64,000 nt of DNA from Sphingosinicella terrae (GCF_003347635.1 NZ_QDFY01000015.1:1-64000), one strand, 5' to 3'. Positions 1 to 8,498 are shown, counted from the stretch's first letter. The notes: generated by a model from the letters alone, not told the origin. Numbers and translations are program-made.

Positions 1-267
1 CCGGAGACGCCCGCCGACCGCGACTATGATGGCGGCTTCGCCGCCGCCCTGATGCTCAAGGACCTCAAGCTCGCCATGGAAGCCGCCTCGTCCGCAGACG
101 CCTATACGCCGATGGGCTCGCATGCCGAGGAGCTCTACGCCCGGTTCGAGCGGCTCGGCGGCGGCCGCAAGGATTTCTCGGCGATCATCAAGATGATCGA
201 CGACAGCTGGCAGGCCCCGGACGGAACGCAGGCGCCGGCCCCGCCGGTGACCACGTCGCGGGGCTGA
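1..267 (+). CDS. mmsB: 3-hydroxyisobutyrate dehydrogenase, C-terminal end (partial)
   Basis: The reading frame is open from the first base of the window to a TGA, so this is the last 88 codons of a gene that begins outside. The segment has the C-terminal helical domain pattern of the beta-hydroxyacid dehydrogenase family: RDYDGGFAAALMLKDL, where the Lys of MLKDL aligns with a conserved substrate-site lysine, then the TPMGSHAEELY and DFSAIIKMI blocks. In valine catabolism the enzyme oxidises 3-hydroxyisobutyrate with NAD. A Pro/Ala-rich tail of about 16 residues follows the conserved domain. Other members of the family (tartronate semialdehyde reductase, for example) cannot be excluded from the C terminus alone, but the motif wording fits MmsB best. 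Confidence 0.75.
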   Translation, partial: PETPADRDYDGGFAAALMLKDLKLAMEAASSADAYTPMGSHAEELYARFERLGGGRKDFSAIIKMIDDSWQAPDGTQAPAPPVTTSRG

Positions 268-306
268 GCGCCTCTCCCCGCCGGCCGGCGTTGGGAACAG
301 GAGGGC

Positions 307-1794
307 TCAGCGTCCTTTGCTTTCGGCTTCCAGCACCGCTTCGACGGCGATCCGCCAACCAGACAGCCGCTGCGCTCTCGCCGCGCCGCCCATAGCAGGA
401 TCGAAGCGCTCGACCTGCCCTCGCATCGCCGCGGCCTCTTCGAGCGACCCGAACAGTCCGCAGCCCAGGCCGGCCAGCATCGCCGCGCCGAGCGCTGTCG
501 TCTCGACGAAGGCGGGGCGCTCGACCGGGATGTCGAGCACGTCCGCCAGATCCTGGGCGAGCCAGTCGTTCGCCGCCATGCCGCCGTCGATCTTCAGGCA
601 TTCCCAGGCCGCCCCGTCGCGGGCGAAGGCGGTCATCAGATCGTGCGTCTGGTGCGCCATCGCCTCGAGCGAGGCACGGACGACATGGTCCCGTCCGGTC
701 GCGAAGCTGAGGCCCGAGATGATCGCCCGCGCCTCCGGACGCCAGTGCGGCGCGCCGAGGCCGCAATGCGCCGGCACGACATAGACGCCGCCGCTCCCCT
801 CGATGGCGCCGGCGATCGCCGCCGTCTCGGCCGAGGTCGCGATCAGGCGAAGCTCGTCGCGGAGCCACTTGATCAGGCTGCCGGCGACGAAGACCGAGCC
901 TTCGAGCGCGTAAGCGGTTTGCCCGCCGAGCCGCCAGGCGATCGTCGCCAGCAGGCGGTGGTCGGAAACCGGCTGGCTGCGCCCGACATGGGTGAGGACG
1001 AAGGCGCCGGTCCCATAGGTCGCCTTGGTCTCGCCGGGGGACAGACAGGCCTGGCCGATCGCGGCGGCCTGCTGGTCCCCGGCCATCCCGCAGATCGGGA
1101 TCGATGCGCCGAGCAGCGCCGGATCGCTGCGGCCATATTCGCCCGCGCAGTCGACGATCTCGGGAAGCGCGTGCGGCGGCGCGTCGAACAGGTCGCACAA
1201 TCCGGAGTCCCAGCCGCCGAGACCGATGTCCATCAAGGCAGTCCTCGAGGCATTGGTGGCGTCGCTGACATGGAGGCCGCCGGTCAGCTTCCAGACCAGC
1301 CAGCTCTCGACGGTGCCGATGGCGAGATCGTCGCCGGCCTCGCGCAGCTGCGGCCAGTTCGCCATGGCCCAGGCGATCTTGCTGCCGCTGAAATAGGGAT
1401 CGAGCAGCAGGCCGGTCTTCGCCTGGAGGGACCGCTCATGGCCCCGCGCGGCGAGATCGGCGCATAATTCCGCCGTCCGCCGGTCCTGCCAGACGATCGC
1501 CGGCCCCAGCGGCCGGCCGGTCCGCCGGCTCCAGAACAGGATGGTCTCGCGCTGGTTGGTGATTCCGATCGCGGCCACCCGGTCGGCACCACCGGCGCGC
1601 GACACGGCCGCGCGTGCGCAGGCGAGGCTCTTGTCCCAGATTTCCTGCGCGTCATGCTCCACCCAGCCGGCGCGCGGATAATGCTGGTCGAGATCGGATT
1701 GCTCCACCTCCGCACAAGCGCCGTCGGGCGCGAACAGCATGGCGCGCGTGCTGGTCGTGCCTTCGTCGATGACGAGCAGATGGTCTCCGGCCAT
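307..1794 (-). CDS. glpK: Glycerol kinase
   Basis: This 495-residue FGGY-family kinase would phosphorylate glycerol to glycerol 3-phosphate in the cytoplasm. The phosphate-binding DEGTTSTRAMLF block is at residues 9-20, and the C-terminal FGGY signature region contains IDGGMAANDWLAQDL followed by ETTALGAAMLAG. Length and domain order match ordinary bacterial GlpK. I chose the ATG that gives MAGDHLLVIDEG; an ATG five codons upstream (1809) is also open, but it adds residues the family lacks. The gene is divergent from glpD, with only about 65 bases between the two starts, so both probably share one regulatory region. No glpF or glpR is present in the window. Confidence 0.93.
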   Translation of the reverse strand: MAGDHLLVIDEGTTSTRAMLFAPDGACAEVEQSDLDQHYPRAGWVEHDAQEIWDKSLACARAAVSRAGGADRVAAIGITNQRETILFWSRRTGRPLGPAIVWQDRRTAELCADLAARGHERSLQAKTGLLLDPYFSGSKIAWAMANWPQLREAGDDLAIGTVESWLVWKLTGGLHVSDATNASRTALMDIGLGGWDSGLCDLFDAPPHALPEIVDCAGEYGRSDPALLGASIPICGMAGDQQAAAIGQACLSPGETKATYGTGAFVLTHVGRSQPVSDHRLLATIAWRLGGQTAYALEGSVFVAGSLIKWLRDELRLIATSAETAAIAGAIEGSGGVYVVPAHCGLGAPHWRPEARAIISGLSFATGRDHVVRASLEAMAHQTHDLMTAFARDGAAWECLKIDGGMAANDWLAQDLADVLDIPVERPAFVETTALGAAMLAGLGCGLFGSLEEAAAMRGQVERFDPAMGGAARAQRLSGWRIAVEAVLEAESKGR

Positions 1795-1859
1795 GGCCCT
1801 TGGTGACACGAGACCGGCGCGGATTCCAGCGCCGCCGGAAATGCCGTAACAGCAGGCTG

Positions 1860-3296
1860 ATGGACAGGGTCGACCTCCTCGTCATCGGCGGCGGAATCAA
1901 TGGCACCGCGATCGCCCGCGACGCGGCGGGCCGCGGCCTCAAGGTGCTGCTCGTCGAGAAGGACGATCTCGCCGCCCATACCAGCTCGGCTTCGTCGAAG
2001 CTCATCCATGGCGGCCTGCGCTATCTCGAGCAGTATGAATTCGGCCTGGTGCGCGAATCGCTGCACGAGCGCGAGGTGCTGCTGAGGACGGCGCCCCACC
2101 TCGTCCGCCCTTTGGAGTTCGTCCTCCCGGATCCGCCCGGCGGCCGCCCCTGGTGGATGATCCGCCTCGGCCTGTGGATCTACGACCTGCTCGCCGGCCG
2201 CGGCAGCCTGCCGCGATCGCGCGGGCTCGGCGCCGCCGACGCGGCGCTCGGCCGGCCGCTCAAGGGAACCTTCCGCCTCGGCGCCTATTGGGATGCGTGG
2301 GTGGACGATGCCCGGCTGGTGGTGCTGAACGCGGTCGACGCCGCCGACAAAGGCGCGGAGATCGCCACCCGAACCCCCTTGGTCTCGGCCCGCCGCGACA
2401 TGGACGCCTGGGAAGCGGAGCTCGGCGGCGGTCGCCGCGTCCGCGCCTCCATGGTCGTCAACGCGGCCGGTCCGTGGGTCGCCGAACTGCTGCGCGGGCC
2501 GCTCGGCGTCGACGGCGCCAGCGGCGTGCGACTGGTCAAGGGGAGCCACATCGTCGTGCCGCGCCTGTGGGAAGGCGAGCAGGCCTATATCCTGCAGCAG
2601 CCCGACGGACGTGTCGTCTTCGCTTTGCCCTATGACGCCTTCAGCCTCGTCGGCACCACCGACATTCCGGTGGGTCGTCCGGAGGATGCTGCGATCACGC
2701 CCGAGGAGACCCGTTATCTCTGCGCCGCGGTGAACGCCTATTTCACCCGCCAGACGGCGCCGACCGACGTCGTCTGGGCCTATTCGGGGGTGCGGTCCCT
2801 CTTCGACGATGGCTCGGTCGAGGCGAAGGACGTCACCCGCGACTACCGCCTCGAACTCGCCGAACGAGACGGCGCGAAGTTGCTCTCGGTCTTCGGCGGC
2901 AAGATCACCACCGCCCGGGCCTTGGCGGAAGAGGCGCTGAAGCGACTCGGTGTCGACGCGGCCCCGTTCACCGCCACCTCGCCGCTGCCCGGCGGCGACT
3001 TCGGGTCCGCCTTCGACGAGCGGCTGGCCGAGCTAGCCGGCTGGCTGCCGGCCCCCTTGCTCCGCCGCTTCTGTCGCGCCTACGGCACGCGTCTGGACGG
3101 CCTGCTCGACGGCGCCGGTGCGCTGGCCGATCTCGGCCGCCATTTCGGTGCCGGCCTCTACGAAGCCGAGGTCCGCTATTTGGTCGAGCGGGAGTTTGCC
3201 CGGACTGCGGAAGACATTCTCTGGCGGCGGACCAAGCTCGGCTTGGTCATGAGCGCGGACGGTCGCAAGCGGCTGGAAGATTTCCTCGGCGGCTGA
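1860..3296 (+). CDS. glpD: Glycerol-3-phosphate dehydrogenase (FAD-dependent, aerobic)
   Basis: The 478-residue protein oxidises glycerol 3-phosphate to dihydroxyacetone phosphate and passes electrons to quinone at the inner membrane. The N terminus carries the FAD Rossmann motif GGGINGTAIARDAAGRG, followed by VEKDDLAAHTSSASSKLIHGG, the usual GlpD second motif, and GLRYLEQYEF. The C-terminal FGGKITTAR block and the helical cap domain are present. The upstream open frame begins at 1800, but the homologous start is the ATG in MDRVDLLVIGGG, which I used. It is divergent from glpK, so kinase and dehydrogenase together make a glycerol catabolic pair. Confidence 0.93.
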   Translation: MDRVDLLVIGGGINGTAIARDAAGRGLKVLLVEKDDLAAHTSSASSKLIHGGLRYLEQYEFGLVRESLHEREVLLRTAPHLVRPLEFVLPDPPGGRPWWMIRLGLWIYDLLAGRGSLPRSRGLGAADAALGRPLKGTFRLGAYWDAWVDDARLVVLNAVDAADKGAEIATRTPLVSARRDMDAWEAELGGGRRVRASMVVNAAGPWVAELLRGPLGVDGASGVRLVKGSHIVVPRLWEGEQAYILQQPDGRVVFALPYDAFSLVGTTDIPVGRPEDAAITPEETRYLCAAVNAYFTRQTAPTDVVWAYSGVRSLFDDGSVEAKDVTRDYRLELAERDGAKLLSVFGGKITTARALAEEALKRLGVDAAPFTATSPLPGGDFGSAFDERLAELAGWLPAPLLRRFCRAYGTRLDGLLDGAGALADLGRHFGAGLYEAEVRYLVEREFARTAEDILWRRTKLGLVMSADGRKRLEDFLGG

Positions 3297-3332
3297 GGGC
3301 GAAAGCGCAGTGGGTCAATCCGCGCGCGCGGC

Positions 3333-3476
3333 TTACGGCCCCTCGTGAAGCGGGTCGGTGCCCGGCGGCGGCACCGAGTCCAAATCCTTGCGGCTCTTGC
3401 GCGCTTCGCCTTCGATTTCGTCGAGATGCTCGCGGTCCCGGTGCGGCAGGTCGTCCGTCTTGCGGTCCTGGTCCAT
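3333..3476 (-). CDS. Small highly charged protein of unknown function
   Basis: This is a 47-codon frame with an excellent ribosome binding site (AAGGAGGAGG just upstream of the ATG). The product is dominated by Asp, Glu, Lys and Arg, with short stretches such as DREHLDEIEGEARKS that could form one amphipathic helix, and it ends in a Pro/Gly-rich tail. There is no signal peptide or membrane segment. The strong ribosome site is the main evidence that it is real. It faces the 2H/HAD pair divergently with about 70 bases between starts. I do not recognise a family. Confidence 0.6.
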   Translation of the reverse strand: MDQDRKTDDLPHRDREHLDEIEGEARKSRKDLDSVPPPGTDPLHEGP

Positions 3477-3547
3477 TTCCTCCTCCTTCACCGCCACCAA
3501 CGTCTGCTGGCCGGGAACGGGTCCGGGGCCGCACGGGTTGAAACGGC

Positions 3548-3961
3548 ATGACATCGACCGCGCAAGAGGCCGTCGCCAACGCTGGCGACGGCGATACCGT
3601 CATCGGCTGGAGGCTGGACGAGGAACAGCGCAGGGAGCTCCTGCAGCAATTCCCGCCCCGTTTCCGCCAGGCTGTGGCCGATCACGTCACGCTGAAGACG
3701 AATGCCGGCCGGCGCGCGCCCCTGCCGGAGGCGGTGACCGGTGAGATCGTCGGATGCGCGGATGATGGCGAGGGCGTGGAGGCGATGGTCGTCGCCATCG
3801 ACGGCAGCACGGATCGTCCCGGCGGCGGCACCTATCATATCACCTGGTCGCTGGAGCCGGGCCGCGAGGCCAAGGAGAGCAACGACGTCATTGCCCGGCG
3901 CGGCTGGCGCGAGTTCGACCTGCCCATGCCGGTCCGCCTCGTCCCGGTCCGCTTCGACTGA
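3548..3961 (+). CDS. 2H phosphoesterase-like protein (possible RNA cyclic phosphodiesterase)
   Basis: The 137-residue protein contains two H-x-T-x motifs, HVTL near residue 46 and HITW near residue 97, spaced as in the 2H phosphoesterase superfamily and in the cyclic phosphodiesterase domain of fungal tRNA ligase. In those families the two His-x-Thr motifs form the active site that opens 2',3'-cyclic phosphates. What is seen is the motif pair and the size; the function is inferred. There is no signal peptide, so it should be cytoplasmic. The TGA stop is immediately followed by the GTG start of a HAD phosphatase-like gene, so the two are almost certainly co-translated, which would fit RNA end healing. 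It could also be an uncharacterised 2H member with another substrate. Confidence 0.55.
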   Translation: MTSTAQEAVANAGDGDTVIGWRLDEEQRRELLQQFPPRFRQAVADHVTLKTNAGRRAPLPEAVTGEIVGCADDGEGVEAMVVAIDGSTDRPGGGTYHITWSLEPGREAKESNDVIARRGWREFDLPMPVRLVPVRFD

Positions 3962-4453
3962 GTGATTGCCGTGAAGCGCCAGCTCTACCTCGACTGCGAC
4001 GGCGTGCTCGCCGATTTCGACAAGGGCGCCACCGCCGTCCTCGGCCTTGGCCCGCAGGCCTATGAGCGGCGCCACGGCATCGGACGATTCTGGCAGAAGC
4101 TTGCGTCCGCGCCCGATTTCTATTTTGGGCTGCCGCTGACGCCCGACGCGATGGAGCTGTTCGAAGCGGTCCGCCATCTCCATCCGGTGATCCTCACCGG
4201 CCTTCCCCGCGGCAATTGGGCGGCGGACCAGAAGGTGAGATGGGCCGCCCACTATTTTCCCGGAACGAAGATCATCACGACGATGGCCCGGAACAAGCGC
4301 AACCACGCCAAGCACGGCGACGTGCTCGTCGACGATCAGCTGAAACATCGCCACCTGTGGGAGGAGATGGGCGGCGTCTTCGTCCACCACCGCAGCGCGC
4401 GCGACACGATCGACGCACTGGCGGAATATTTTCCGGTGAAAGTCGACGCGTAG
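3962..4453 (+). CDS. HAD-superfamily 5'(3')-nucleotidase-like phosphatase
   Basis: The 163-residue protein has HAD motif I as DCDGVLADFD (nucleophile and general acid Asp), a Thr-containing motif II in VILTGLP, a Lys near NKRNHAKH as candidate motif III, and DVLVDDQ as motif IV. The arrangement resembles small NT5C-type deoxyribonucleotidases. The start is the GTG directly after the TGA of the 2H-like gene; a second in-frame GTG three codons later is possible. With the upstream cyclic phosphodiesterase-like gene it could remove the phosphate left after ring opening. HAD domains have been linked to RNA repair proteins, but the substrate here cannot be read from the sequence. Confidence 0.65.
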   Translation: MIAVKRQLYLDCDGVLADFDKGATAVLGLGPQAYERRHGIGRFWQKLASAPDFYFGLPLTPDAMELFEAVRHLHPVILTGLPRGNWAADQKVRWAAHYFPGTKIITTMARNKRNHAKHGDVLVDDQLKHRHLWEEMGGVFVHHRSARDTIDALAEYFPVKVDA

Positions 4454-4474
4454 AGGAAGGAAGGCGGCGCGTTC

Positions 4475-5482
4475 CTAGGCCCCTTCCCTGACCCTGCCGC
4501 GCCGCAGCAGCAGGGCGCCGAGGCCGACGGCGGCAGCGGCGATGGCCATGGTGGCCCCGGGATTGCGGGCTGCGCGGCTGTACAGGCTGGGGCGGATCAA
4601 GCTGCCCTGGTGATCGCCATGGACCCGCGCCTCGGAGCGGCCCTCATAGAGATTGTCGGTCGGCGTGGCCGGCCTTTTCCCTCGTTCCTGCGGAAGCAGG
4701 AAGGTGCGGCTGATCCAGTCGGTCGTTCCGGGGGCATGGCTGCCGAGGGTGCTGATCAGCCGGGCGCTGCCGCCGACGAAGGCGTCGCGGACCGGCCGCT
4801 CGCAAGCGCGCAGGATCGTCGCGGCGACTTCCTCGGGCGCGTAGACCGGCGGCGGGAAGCGCGGCTCGCGGCCGGTAAAGTCGCGGCCATGCTGAGGCAT
4901 CGGCGTTCCTATCGATGCGGGTTTTACCAGGGTGACGGAGACCGGCGCGCCGTCTGCGGCAAGCTCCATGCGCAGGGCGTCGGTGAAGCCCTTCACCGCA
5001 TGCTTGCTCGCCGAATAAGCGGCCTGGAGCGGGAAGGCGCGATCGGATTCCACCGATCCGACATTGATGAGGGCGCCGCCTCTCTCGCGCAGATAGGCGA
5101 TGGCGACCTCGCTGCCGTGGACCATGCCCCAGAAATTGGTCTCGAACAGCTGGCGCATGTCCTCCTCCGGCACCTCGCCGACCTTGCCCCAGACCATCAC
5201 GCCGGCATCGTTCACCCAGCTGTCGAATCCGCCGAAACGCTTCACGGCCTCTTCGGCGATCCGGTCGACATCGGTTCGCCTGGCGACGTCGGCGACGACA
5301 AAGGCCGCCTGGCCGCCAGCCTGGGCGACCATGTCGGCCGCCTTGGCGAGGGCGGGCCGGGTGCGCGCGGCGAGCACCAGCCGTGCCCCCATCCGCGCCG
5401 CCCGCTTCGCGGTCGCCAGCCCGATCCCGGACGAGCCGCCGGTGATGACGATGACCTGCTCCGCAACCGGCTTGAGCTTCAT
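4475..5482 (-). CDS. SDR-family oxidoreductase with C-terminal hydrophobic tail
   Basis: This 335-residue short-chain dehydrogenase has the cofactor motif TGGSSGIG near residue 14, a variant NAG motif written NDAG, and the catalytic Ser...YSASK arrangement around residues 143-160 (SVESDRAFPLQAAYSASK). The classical domain ends near residue 230. About 100 further residues follow, ending in a Gly/Ala-rich hydrophobic segment (MAIAAAAVGLGALLL) and a basic tail, which suggests membrane association. Such long SDRs are common in proteobacteria with mostly unknown substrates. A GAGGAG ribosome site precedes the ATG. Confidence 0.85.
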   Translation of the reverse strand: MKLKPVAEQVIVITGGSSGIGLATAKRAARMGARLVLAARTRPALAKAADMVAQAGGQAAFVVADVARRTDVDRIAEEAVKRFGGFDSWVNDAGVMVWGKVGEVPEEDMRQLFETNFWGMVHGSEVAIAYLRERGGALINVGSVESDRAFPLQAAYSASKHAVKGFTDALRMELAADGAPVSVTLVKPASIGTPMPQHGRDFTGREPRFPPPVYAPEEVAATILRACERPVRDAFVGGSARLISTLGSHAPGTTDWISRTFLLPQERGKRPATPTDNLYEGRSEARVHGDHQGSLIRPSLYSRAARNPGATMAIAAAAVGLGALLLRRGRVREGA

Positions 5483-5621
5483 GACCGCATCTCCTCGTTC
5501 GGCTCAACCCATCGGCAGGCGGAGCCGTTCCGGCGGTCGGGCCGCCGGACTCTTGCCGGAGAGCCGGACCTTTGGCCGCGCCGCTTCGTTGAATCCGCAT
5601 CCCCCAGCCAAGGAGCACAAT

Positions 5622-6074
5622 ATGGGCAACGACCATGACATCACCGTCCTCAATACCCTGATCACTACTACCATCGACAGCGCCAACGGCTTCGAGCGCT
5701 CGATGGAGGATGCCGACGCCGCCCGGTTCAAGCAGATGTTCGGCGAATTCGCGCAGGAACGGCGCCAGGCCGTCGGCCAGTTGCAGGAGCGGGTCCGCAC
5801 CCTCGGCGGAACGCCCAATGACGATGGCTCGCTCAAGGCGGATCTCCATCGCCGATGGGTCGACTTGCGCGACGCGATCAGTGGCGGCGGCGACAAGGAA
5901 GTGATCGCGGAGGTCGAGCGCGGCGAGGACTATATCAAGGGCAAGTACGAGACGGCGTTGCAGGACAACCAGCTGTCGCCGGAGACGCTCGCCGTCATCC
6001 GCGACGCCTATCAGTCGGTCCGCGCGGGACACGACCGCGCCAGCGCCCTGAAGCACGGCATGGCCGCCGCTTAG
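5622..6074 (+). CDS. PA2169-family four-helix-bundle protein (DUF2383)
   Basis: The 150-residue protein starts at an ATG preceded by AAGGAGCA and reads MGNDHDITVLNTLI, then long helices with conserved acidic residues (GFERSMEDAD, FGEFAQERR, EVERGEDYIKGKYETAL). This is the pattern of the PA2169/DUF2383 family, whose members form ferritin-like four-helix bundles and are often linked to stress or envelope functions. There is no signal peptide. The open frame runs far upstream of the chosen start only because of high GC. It is divergent from the SDR gene. The biochemical role is not known. Confidence 0.8.
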   Translation: MGNDHDITVLNTLITTTIDSANGFERSMEDADAARFKQMFGEFAQERRQAVGQLQERVRTLGGTPNDDGSLKADLHRRWVDLRDAISGGGDKEVIAEVERGEDYIKGKYETALQDNQLSPETLAVIRDAYQSVRAGHDRASALKHGMAAA

Positions 6075-6086
6075 GCGTCACCCGGA

Positions 6087-6116
6087 ATCCCCATCCCCTG
6101 AAGCGGGGATGGGGAT
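6087..6116. terminator. Perfect 12-bp hairpin after the PA2169-family gene
   Basis: Twelve bases (6087-6098) pair perfectly with 6105-6116 around a six-base loop, 13 bases after the stop of the PA2169-family gene. No T run follows, so it is not a textbook intrinsic terminator. It may stabilise the mRNA 3' end or be half of a dispersed palindromic repeat, since a GTCACCC sequence precedes it. Confidence 0.4.
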
Positions 6117-6213
6117 CCACTCCTGCGGATCGGCCAGCCCGCCGCGGCCCACGATTCATCTCACCAGCGTTCCGCGCCCGGAACCATTTCGCCGTCCGCG
6201 GCTTCCGCCGCTC

Positions 6214-6555
6214 ATGACCAGCCGACTCCTCACCTTCGCCGCCTTCGCTTTGCTCGCAGGCTGCGCGACCGGCCGCGGCGCCGCCCCGGAAGGCGACTTA
6301 GCCGGCCGCACCCTTCGCATGGCCGCCGCCAATGGCCAGGTCACGACCCTCCGCTTCCGCGGCGACGGCAGCGTTCGCGCCGCCTTCGGCCGCCGCCATC
6401 TCGACGGACGCTGGCGGGTCGCCGGCCGCCGTCTCTGCTTCGACTGGCCGAACGCGCGCCGCGAATGCTGGCCTTATGCCGAACCGTTCGTCCGCGGCCG
6501 TACACGCACCGTTACGAGCGATCGCGGTAACGTGGTGCGGGTGACGATGCTCTGA
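6214..6555 (+). CDS. Small outer-membrane lipoprotein of unknown function
   Basis: The 113-residue product begins with a lipoprotein signal: positive N terminus, hydrophobic stretch LLTFAAFA, then lipobox LLAGC with the lipidated Cys at residue 17. The mature part is basic and has a beta-rich pattern (TLRMAAANGQVTTLRF, GRWRVAGRRLCFDW) with two further Cys (RLCFDW and RECWPY) that could pair in the periplasm. I chose the start that puts the signal sequence at the N terminus; the frame is open 35 codons further upstream. It converges on the protease gene with four bases between stops. I do not recognise a named family. Confidence 0.7.
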   Translation: MTSRLLTFAAFALLAGCATGRGAAPEGDLAGRTLRMAAANGQVTTLRFRGDGSVRAAFGRRHLDGRWRVAGRRLCFDWPNARRECWPYAEPFVRGRTRTVTSDRGNVVRVTML

Positions 6556-6559
6556 CAGG

Positions 6560-7879
6560 TCAGGACGCCGACGGCGTCGGCACCGCCACCGGCGCCCTGT
6601 CCGGTCCGAGCTCGAGCCGCATGGCGCGGAAGTCGATCGCATAACTTTCGAAAGTGCGCAGCGCGTTCGACCCCAAGGTGCCGTTGAACCGCGGTTCCGG
6701 CTCCTCGGCGGCAAGCGTCACCGGGAGCTCCGCCAGCGCCAATGTCCGGCCGCCGAGGCGGAGCGGCGGATTACGCCAGGTCGCGCGCTGCGCCTGGCGC
6801 GTGCCGCCCGCGCTCGCCAGCCGTGCCTCCTCGATTGCGAGGCCGGCGACGACGCCCGGATGCGCCGCTGCAAAGCGGGCGCTGAGGCCGGTCAGGTTGG
6901 CGCCGGTGTCGAGATGGAGCGGCAGGATCCGTCCATCGATCTCGACATCGACGAACAGGTCGTTGCCGCTCGCCCGCAGTGGTGAGCCCGCGGCGGCCGG
7001 ATCGCCCCCGGGGCCGACCGCGAAGGAGCCGTCATTGTCGATCTCGATCCGTCCGAGCGCGCGCAGCACCGGCAGGCCGACGATCGCGCGGATGTCGTAG
7101 CCGCCCGGCAATGGGAAGGTGAGTTGCTCGTCGTCGATGACCAGGATGGCGACGTTGCGCAGCGTCGTGCCCGCAATCTCGAAACGGTCGGCGATGCCGA
7201 GGCGGACCGGCACGGTGCCGTCGACCCCGTTGCCGACCCGTGTCTCCGAGTCGCGGAAGGCGATCCCCATCCGCCGCGCCGTCTCGCCCGACAGGACGGT
7301 GAGGTTGGCGCCGGTGTCGACCACCGCTTCCTGGCGCTGACCGTTGACGACGACCTCGACGCGGGGGAGGCCGACCCGGTCGTAATGGAGCGGAATGGCG
7401 CGGACGGCGACGCTCCCCTCGACCCTTTGCGGCGGACTGCCGGAGAGCAGGGCGGCGACGCCGTGCAGACGTGCCGCCTGCTCGGCCCGTTCCGTCTCCC
7501 CGGCCGCCCGCAACGCCTGCTCGAGCGAATCCCCGAAGCGCGCGGCCGCCGCATAATCGCCTTTGAGGAAGGTGACCGAGGACAGAACTTCGAGCGCTGC
7601 ACGACGCATCTCCGGCACGCGATCATCGCCCGCCAGCCGTGCGAGCGCCGGATCGCTGGCCGCCTCTGGATCGAGCCGCGCTGCAGCGAGCGCCGCGTCA
7701 AGGAGCGCGCGCGCCTCCGGCGTGGTCGCGGCGGCGGCCTGTCGCTCCATCGGCGCCAGATCCCCGCGTCCGGCCGCCTCGAAAATGGCGTCGAATTCGT
7801 TGCCGGCGACGGGCGCTGCCGCTGCCAGCGCGAAACCCCCGGCGAGCGCAAGCAGGGACATCCTCATTCGGTTCATCAT
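6560..7879 (-). CDS. Secreted retropepsin-like aspartic protease with two catalytic domains
   Basis: The 439-residue protein has a signal peptide (MSLLALAGGFALAAAAPVAG), then an Ala-rich helical region to about residue 150 that may be TPR-like. Two retropepsin-like domains follow, each with an intact DTGAN motif: VVDTGANLTVLS near residue 187 and HLDTGANLTGLS near residue 322. Each domain also has a later hydrophobic-Gly flap block (IRAIVGLPVLRAL and FNGTLGSNALRTF). Bacterial relatives usually carry one domain and dimerise; two in tandem would give a pepsin-like pseudo-dimer in one chain. The ribosome site GGAGG lies five bases before ATGATG. Substrate unknown. Confidence 0.8.
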   Translation of the reverse strand: MMNRMRMSLLALAGGFALAAAAPVAGNEFDAIFEAAGRGDLAPMERQAAAATTPEARALLDAALAAARLDPEAASDPALARLAGDDRVPEMRRAALEVLSSVTFLKGDYAAAARFGDSLEQALRAAGETERAEQAARLHGVAALLSGSPPQRVEGSVAVRAIPLHYDRVGLPRVEVVVNGQRQEAVVDTGANLTVLSGETARRMGIAFRDSETRVGNGVDGTVPVRLGIADRFEIAGTTLRNVAILVIDDEQLTFPLPGGYDIRAIVGLPVLRALGRIEIDNDGSFAVGPGGDPAAAGSPLRASGNDLFVDVEIDGRILPLHLDTGANLTGLSARFAAAHPGVVAGLAIEEARLASAGGTRQAQRATWRNPPLRLGGRTLALAELPVTLAAEEPEPRFNGTLGSNALRTFESYAIDFRAMRLELGPDRAPVAVPTPSAS

Positions 7880-7976
7880 TGTGCCTCCATGGGGGCTTGC
7901 TGCACACGCAGGGACAGGTTAGCCTCGTAATACAACCATATCTTTTCGTATAACGATGATTTTTGGATGTCAATCG

Positions 7977-8492
7977 ATGATTGGACTGCAGCCTTCCACT
8001 CGCCGGGCCGCCCGCCGGCTGCGCCTGGCGACGCTCGGCGCAACTCTCCTGCTGGTCCTGGTGACCGCTGCGGCCGCGACCCTCCTCTTTACCGATCGCG
8101 TCGGCGCGGCCGGCGGCGCCATCGAGATAGACAGGTTCGGTCTTCCCCCTGTCCCGGCGGCGCTGGTCCAGCTGGCGAGCGGCGCGCTGCTTGCCGTGGC
8201 ACTGCTCCAGCTGGCCCGCATGCTTGGGGAAGTCGAGGCTGGCCGGCCCTTCGCGACCGCCCGCCCCCTGCGCGGATTCGCGCGCTTCCTCTTCCTGTCG
8301 GTTCTGGCCTCGATCCTGCTGCCACCGTTCATCCAGCTTGCCCTGGCGGCGGCCGCCGGCAGCGGCCGGGCCGTCTTCGCGCTTGCCGGCGCAGACGTGC
8401 TGATGTTGTTCGTGACCGGACTGCTTTTCCTCGTGGCGCGCCTGCTGGACGAAGCCCAGCGCATCGCCGACGATGCCAGCCAGATCGTCTGA
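7977..8492 (+). CDS. DUF2975-type integral membrane protein
   Basis: The roughly 171-residue protein has four predicted membrane segments: LATLGATLLLVLVTAAAATLL, LVQLASGALLAVALLQLARML, FLFLSVLASILLPPFIQLAL and ADVLMLFVTGLLFLVARLL. The last is followed by DEAQRIADDASQIV, the typical DUF2975 C terminus. An ATG at 7956 is also in frame; the ATG at 7977 gives a more natural N terminus, but I cannot decide firmly. The gene lies six bases before a small Cro/C1-type regulator, the usual arrangement for this family, which suggests joint expression. Function unknown. Confidence 0.75.
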   Translation: MIGLQPSTRRAARRLRLATLGATLLLVLVTAAAATLLFTDRVGAAGGAIEIDRFGLPPVPAALVQLASGALLAVALLQLARMLGEVEAGRPFATARPLRGFARFLFLSVLASILLPPFIQLALAAAAGSGRAVFALAGADVLMLFVTGLLFLVARLLDEAQRIADDASQIV

Positions 8493-8498
8493 GCCGCC

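Noticed and set aside
188-1198. Antisense frames over glpK and many similar long frames elsewhere
   Set aside because: High GC opens all frames; these products are Arg/Pro/Ala-rich, lack recognisable domains and overlap well-identified genes.
6079-6121. 12-bp hairpin as a standard terminator
   Set aside because: No T run on either strand; kept only as a low-confidence hairpin.
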